Of a DNA stretch of 64,000 nt, positions 59,748 through 64,000 are shown piece after piece. This stretch comes from Klebsormidium nitens. Taxonomy: Eukaryota > Streptophyta > Klebsormidiophyceae > Klebsormidiales > Klebsormidiaceae. The position numbers and the translations under genes are program-made. Below the pieces are notes generated by a model. It was not told where the DNA came from. It made no database searches and saw nothing but the letters and a program-made list of their open reading frames with translations. The stretch covers positions 1 through 64,000 of the forward strand of contig DF236975.1 in the NCBI GenBank assembly GCA_000708835.1. The letters are read 5' to 3'. The stretch's first letter is position 1, and each line of letters starts with the position of its first letter.

Positions 59748-59901
59748 TTTGACTTGTACCTTCCCTCCTATGAATGTTCAATGACAAAGTATTCAGCCAA
59801 GCTGTAAACTAGCTTCGATCTGGGCGCGAGATTTTAAACTCAAGTGAATTCACTAAGAGTTTCCGAGCTTTTTCACTAGAAGGAAGCTTAGAAGGTGTTT
59901 A

Positions 59902-60356
59902 GGCCCCTCTTCCATCTAGCGGTCGGTCTTCGTAAATTCAAAAATGGAAGACCAGCTAGAAAGACCGGAGGAATGTGAAGCTGGCCAATAGGAATTTAGA
60001 GAATTGAATACCGACCGCTACTCAATGGAAGAGGTCTCCGGTCCTTCTTCCGGTCGGTCTTCGTGTTGAAAAGGGAAACACCAGTGGAGACTTGTACTCA
60101 ATCATTGGGTTTCGAGCCCCCACGGTGCGCGCCCCCTTCTCATTGGCCGAGTTCACCGATCAATTCGGAAGACCGGTGGGATTATTTCAGTACCGGCGGA
60201 ATCCAGCGGTAGTAAAATAAATACTTCTTGACCGCCGACGTGGCACGGAGTTTTCGGAAGACCGCTCAGTGTAAGACCGGTTTTCCGTATAAAAAGGGGT
60301 TTTGGCCAATGGGAATTTAGGAAAGGAAGACCGACCGCTAGATGGAAGAGGGGCCT
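59902..60356. mobile_element. Tourist-like (PIF/Harbinger-type) MITE
   Basis: A 455-bp element has perfect 30-bp terminal inverted repeats at 59902-59931 and 60327-60356, starting GGCCCCTCTTCC. It is flanked by the 3-bp direct repeat TTA (59899-59901 and 60357-60359). A TTA/TAA target duplication and GG-rich termini are hallmarks of Tourist MITEs mobilised by Harbinger transposases. No transposase frame is inside. Subterminal copies of the 'accgaccgct' / 'agcggtcggt' motif recur internally (for example near 60015 and 60050), partly in inverted orientation. Confidence 0.88.
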
Positions 60357-60359
60357 TAG

Positions 60360-62620
60360 TAGCGCTTGAGCTGAAAAAAGTCTTGAGAAGTTGCTGCCTC
60401 AGTCTGAGATAAGGAAAGACGCGGTGGAAAGATCCACCTTTATAGTGTTGAGCTAAGAAGTTCATTTTAGGGATGCAACTATGCAAGGAAGCAACGCAGA
60501 CTCAGAAGCAAGTACCGTAGGTATAGGTAACGCTCAAACCAAGCAAGGTGACCGTTATCTGAGCTGAATCAACGCCCTAGATCTCATAGGTAAAGCCCTA
60601 CAAGGGTATCGACGGTAGAATTGGTGGAATATGCAATCCGACTAAGGCAGTCACGTGCTACAAAATTGCTGTGTGCTCATCGACCGTCCGTCTTACGGAT
60701 TATAACCGGCAGTACCGGCCGATAAAACTTCAATTCATCCAATCTTCACCGTCGATGACTGAGCGCGAAGCCCTAAAAAAGTGGTCAGGTCACACATATT
60801 AAAATCATATGTGCCCATTGAAGAGGTTTGCCTAAATTGACGGCCAAAGATGAGACAGTTTTGGGAGGCAATTCTATGGTGACTCGGAGGCAGTTTCAGG
60901 AGGCACTTTCGCGAGGCAGTCTCACCGACTTCTTGTGGGCCTCCGACAGGGTCAAGTTTGTGCCCTTAGGAACTGCCTCCTAAAACTGAACTGCCTCTTG
61001 AAACTGCCCGGCCCTCCGGCCCATCAGATCATTGTGAGAGGACTGATCGGCGGGTATTCATCGGTCAGATCGGTATCGTGAATCCGATCTTCAGAAGTGG
61101 TCGACCGTAGCCTGCTAGGTCGTATACGGATCATAAATCTAGCACTCTTTGAGTTTGTTGTCATGGAATTCTGTCTGTCTTTCTTCTCTTGTACCTTGTA
61201 TCTTTCATGATTCGTTTCTTATATTGTACGGCATGAGATTATGGTGCATTCAGTGCGCACAAAAGATGCTCTTTCTCCCGATCCAAATGCCTTCACCACA
61301 TGGCCGGACGGTCATTGTAGCGCACAACTTGGTCAACGTTTGAGCCTTGATTGAAGTTCCGGCGGACGACCCGCTAACTCACCTGAAGCCAATCAGAGCA
61401 GCGAAGCCCTTTGACATCCATTGACCAAATGCAGTCAAGCCGACGGTTAAGGGCGGCTTGAGGCTTCTCTCTGGCTAGCTAGCCGGGCTATACAGTCAAG
61501 AAAGTTGAATTGCACTCCCTTGAAAAGCCGGGACACTGTCTAAGAATCTAACATATTACTAGTATTACCGTGTCGAGAAAGGTACGTTAACTGCATATTG
61601 TAGCCGGGTTGTAGCCGGCCTGGAAGGCAGGCTGGCCCGGGGCTGTCTTTATCACTCCCAAGCATGACCGGAGTATGCTGGCCGACCTCGTATGCATAAT
61701 CAGGCCCCATTGGCAAGAAAATGGCCAGTTTTGTCTTTTTGTTGCAATAGGTAGATAACCTGAACACACCCTGCCTCTTGTACCTGCCTCAGTACGTCCA
61801 AATTTGATGGTCAGTGCAGTATCAGTTGTCAGACCTCCAAAGATGATTCAGCCGTTATGAGAACAGGTTCTACTAACTTGTCAGATATCATTTCAATCTG
61901 AATATAGGTTAAAAGAAGGTTAAAAGGGAATGCAATAATACCGAAGCAGTATCTTCGAAGCAGTACACTCAGTGGATCAGTACTCTCTGCCCGCGGCCGG
62001 CCCGGCGTGGTTGAATTGGTACGTGCGCTAGCTGCGGCTGAGCGCGACAAGTACGGGCGGCGGCCGGCTGGGAATACCCGGGCGGCCGCGATGGGTTTAT
62101 GGAGGGGTTTAGATCTGGGGGAAGGTTCCGTTGCGCTGATCGTGCTGTGCTGACGCGGCACGGAACTGAACCGTTCATTCCGCGGGTGTGCGGAAGAGGA
62201 AGGTGGTCAGATGAGAACTGACAGTGAAGCGGAACAGCATCGGAGTGGGGGCGCAATGGCGGTCTGCTAGAGCAGGTCAGGGGGACAGGGGGCTTCAGAA
62301 GGGGCTTTGAAAGCTGCTTGTTCGCATACAACCAACCTTCCAGATCTGCATTCAAAGTTGTCAGGCTTGCGGCAACTTTGACAGCTTGAAATCAGCTGCA
62401 ATTATTGAGATCTTGGGTCTTCTTGGGTACATTTTTTAGGGCGCAAAGCGCCTGATTTGAGCATAGGCAGTGGGTTCCTGGTACAGTGGTAAATAAAATC
62501 TGTCTTTGGCCTGATTCAAGGTCATTTCCCTTGCAGTTCTTGCTAAGAGCCCTTCTAAAGAAACTTTGTTGGCGTACTCTCAAGATGTCTAGCTGACGAG
62601 CAGCCATCTTTGGGCCGCTT
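60360..62620. other. No gene recognised
   Basis: This long stretch lacks a supportable gene. It contains the inverted-repeat cluster listed separately. Minus-strand frames around 61830-62355 are Arg/Pro/Ser-rich with no motif or paired splice sites. Confidence 0.4.
60864..61012. repeat. Inverted-repeat cluster built on 'gaggcagttt'
   Basis: 'gaggca' units run forward at 60866-60925 ('ggaggcaatt', 'ggaggcagtttcaggaggca', 'gaggcagtct'). They return as reverse complements at 60972-61010 ('aactgcctcctaaaactgaa', 'ctgcctcttgaaactgcc'), so a long imperfect hairpin is possible. No target-site duplication was found. Confidence 0.5.
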
Positions 62621-62741
62621 GTGGGGAATCATGCCCCCTGGAAGAAGACAAAAGTACTCTCCCAGCCCCCCACGCTGGCTTCATCAAGCCCCCCAGTAGA
62701 CCCGGCGACTTTTAACCCACTCGCCGAGATTGGTTTCAGCA

Positions 62742-63538
62742 TGGGTGAGCCAGATCCCGTCAAGTTGGAGCCGCACCTGGTTGCGCAGCCTGTGGCAGAC
62801 TCAGAGCCGCAGGAGCAGTTGCACCAGGCCACAGGGGATGATTCACACCAGGCCATTGCGGACGGTTCACACCAGGACATGGCGGACGATTCACACCATA
62901 CCATGGCGGACGAATCACTTCCGGCCATGGGGGACGATTCACACCAGGCCATGGGGGAAGGCTCACACCAGGCCATAGGGGCCAATTCACACCTGGCCGT
63001 AGAGCCGCAGGAGAAAGCGGAGCCAGAGACAGAGCTGCAAGAGAAAGAGCTTATGTTGCTGGAGCCCCAGGAGAAGCTGTATGCATCGCCGGACTCGCAG
63101 GGGCAAGAGAAGGCTTACTCAGACTCGCACGAGAAGGCGTACAACGAGCAGAACTGGCAGATTGTGGCTCTGGGGAGCGTGTGCCAGCTAGAGGGGTGCA
63201 AGTATGCGGGGGAGAACGGTGCCTCACGGCGAATGCACCGGCACTGCCTGCAACTCACGCCAACGGGGGCGAGGTGTACGTACAATACGGAGAGGACGTC
63301 GAACTTGCCGGGGCATGACCGGGTGCATTTGAAGGGGGAGTTGGAGAAAGAGGGTAAGTTACTGTTAAGGTTCCTCGTGTTTCGAGAAACTTGGTAGCAG
63401 AGGTGACGCAGTGCGAGGTTTGATGCCTCGGGGGGTGAATGCTTCAGCACTAACGGGAAGGGAGCTTAATGAAGTGGGTGCTACCAACATTGGTACTTAC
63501 CACGTCTTTCTTTCCATCTAGGAGGCCATGCTTCTTGA
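62742..63538 (+). CDS. Zinc-finger-like protein with acidic repeat region; 5' end uncertain
   Basis: One frame is open from before 62660 to a donor gtaagt at 63354. The first in-frame ATG is at 62742, but the frame continues upstream without ATG past a possible acceptor (ctctcccag, ending 62662), so an earlier exon is likely. The N-terminal half is acidic, with eight-residue repeats. The C-terminal part has CQLEGCKYAG...RMHRH and RCTYNTERTSNLPGHDRVH, two Cys2His2-like metal-binding units, suggesting DNA binding. An exon at 63522-63538 would add GGHAS and stop in phase; this end is tentative. Family not recognised. Confidence 0.5.
62837..63004 (+). repeat. In-frame 24-bp minisatellite, seven units
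   Basis: Seven consecutive units of eight codons encode variants of D-D-S-H-Q-A-M-A (for example DDSHQAIA, DGSHQDMA, EGSHQAIG). Unit length is a multiple of three, so copy-number change keeps the frame. The units differ by several substitutions, so the array is not brand new. Confidence 0.85.
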
Positions 63539-64000
63539 AGATTCTGCGCAGATCACTGATCTATTGCGGAGAAGGAGTTGCAGGTTTAGATAGGTGTCCT
63601 GTCGAAGGAGAGTCACACTTTTAGCATACCCTCTGCAGTAGTTTTTACTTGTTGCCCCAGTAGGAATGTGCCCCCAACTCGTCATGCGTTGCGATTCATC
63701 AGCTCTTTACCCGGACAAATGCTTCATGAGCCAATTTTGTTGTGGCTGCAGAAAAGCATGGTTGGAACAAGTGTAGCTCTTTGAGACTCTATGACGTTTT
63801 AAGGTTTCAAAGGCTTTTCTCATCGTTTCTGGTTGCCTGTCCATCTCGTACAAGTCACTTCTCATGCTGATTTGCACCCGTTCTGACCCGTTTTGAGTCT
63901 GTTCGGCACATTCAATTCGTCCTTGGGTGAGCCTAAATGAACTAGGGCCTTACAAAGATGCTCTTTTCGTATTAAAGATCTGGTCGTTGTGAGCACCTCC
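63539..64000. other. No gene recognised
   Basis: This is the 3' flank of the zinc-finger-like gene or an intron of it. Nothing supportable was found before the window edge. Confidence 0.4.

Overview
The window looks like nuclear DNA of a streptophyte green alga; a Klebsormidium-like alga is my best guess. Genes are rich in short GT-AG introns. The products include a thylakoid K+/H+ antiporter (KEA3), plastid ribosomal protein S1 and the second-largest subunit of RNA polymerase III. No ribosomal RNA gene, CRISPR array or bacterial operon is visible. Every exon model was built by eye from splice sites, reading phase and remembered family sequence; none was tested against transcripts or a database.

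Layout. Bases 1-10000 are an accessory, repeat-rich region. It holds a minus-strand seven-exon gene (2768-7365) for a P-loop NTPase with a C-terminal nuclease-like module of the Crinkler/RHS type, whose first exon carries a 2A-like NPGP motif. Next to it lie an unrecognised minus-strand gene (7717-9176) and a roughly 0.9-kb duplicated block (about 1080-1990 and 8990-9965). A single-exon Sel1-repeat protein lies at 12271-13563. KEA3 fills 15266-24039 on the minus strand. Plastid RPS1 (25936-30405, plus) diverges from it. A small putative plastid protein (31530-33927, minus) diverges from RPC2/NRPC2 (35037-46465, plus, 17 exons). A 2-oxoglutarate/Fe(II) oxygenase (47828-51318, minus) diverges from a putatively plastid-targeted sucrose-phosphorylase-family enzyme (51854-57410, plus). 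An F-box-like/LRR gene with one in-frame stop (58030-59747, minus), a Tourist-like MITE (59902-60356) and a zinc-finger-like gene with a 24-bp internal minisatellite (62742-63538, plus) finish the window.

Functional links. The core genes are housekeeping or plastid functions and do not form a pathway. RPS1, KEA3, the 215-aa protein and the phosphorylase all have plastid-type N-termini or known plastid homologues. Three head-to-head pairs suggest shared promoter regions.

The most novel items are the 2A-like motif on the NTPase/nuclease-like gene, the plastid sucrose-phosphorylase-like gene (family otherwise mainly bacterial), the long stromal tail of KEA3 with three W-x-W motifs, and two partial tandem exon duplications stranded in introns of RPC2.
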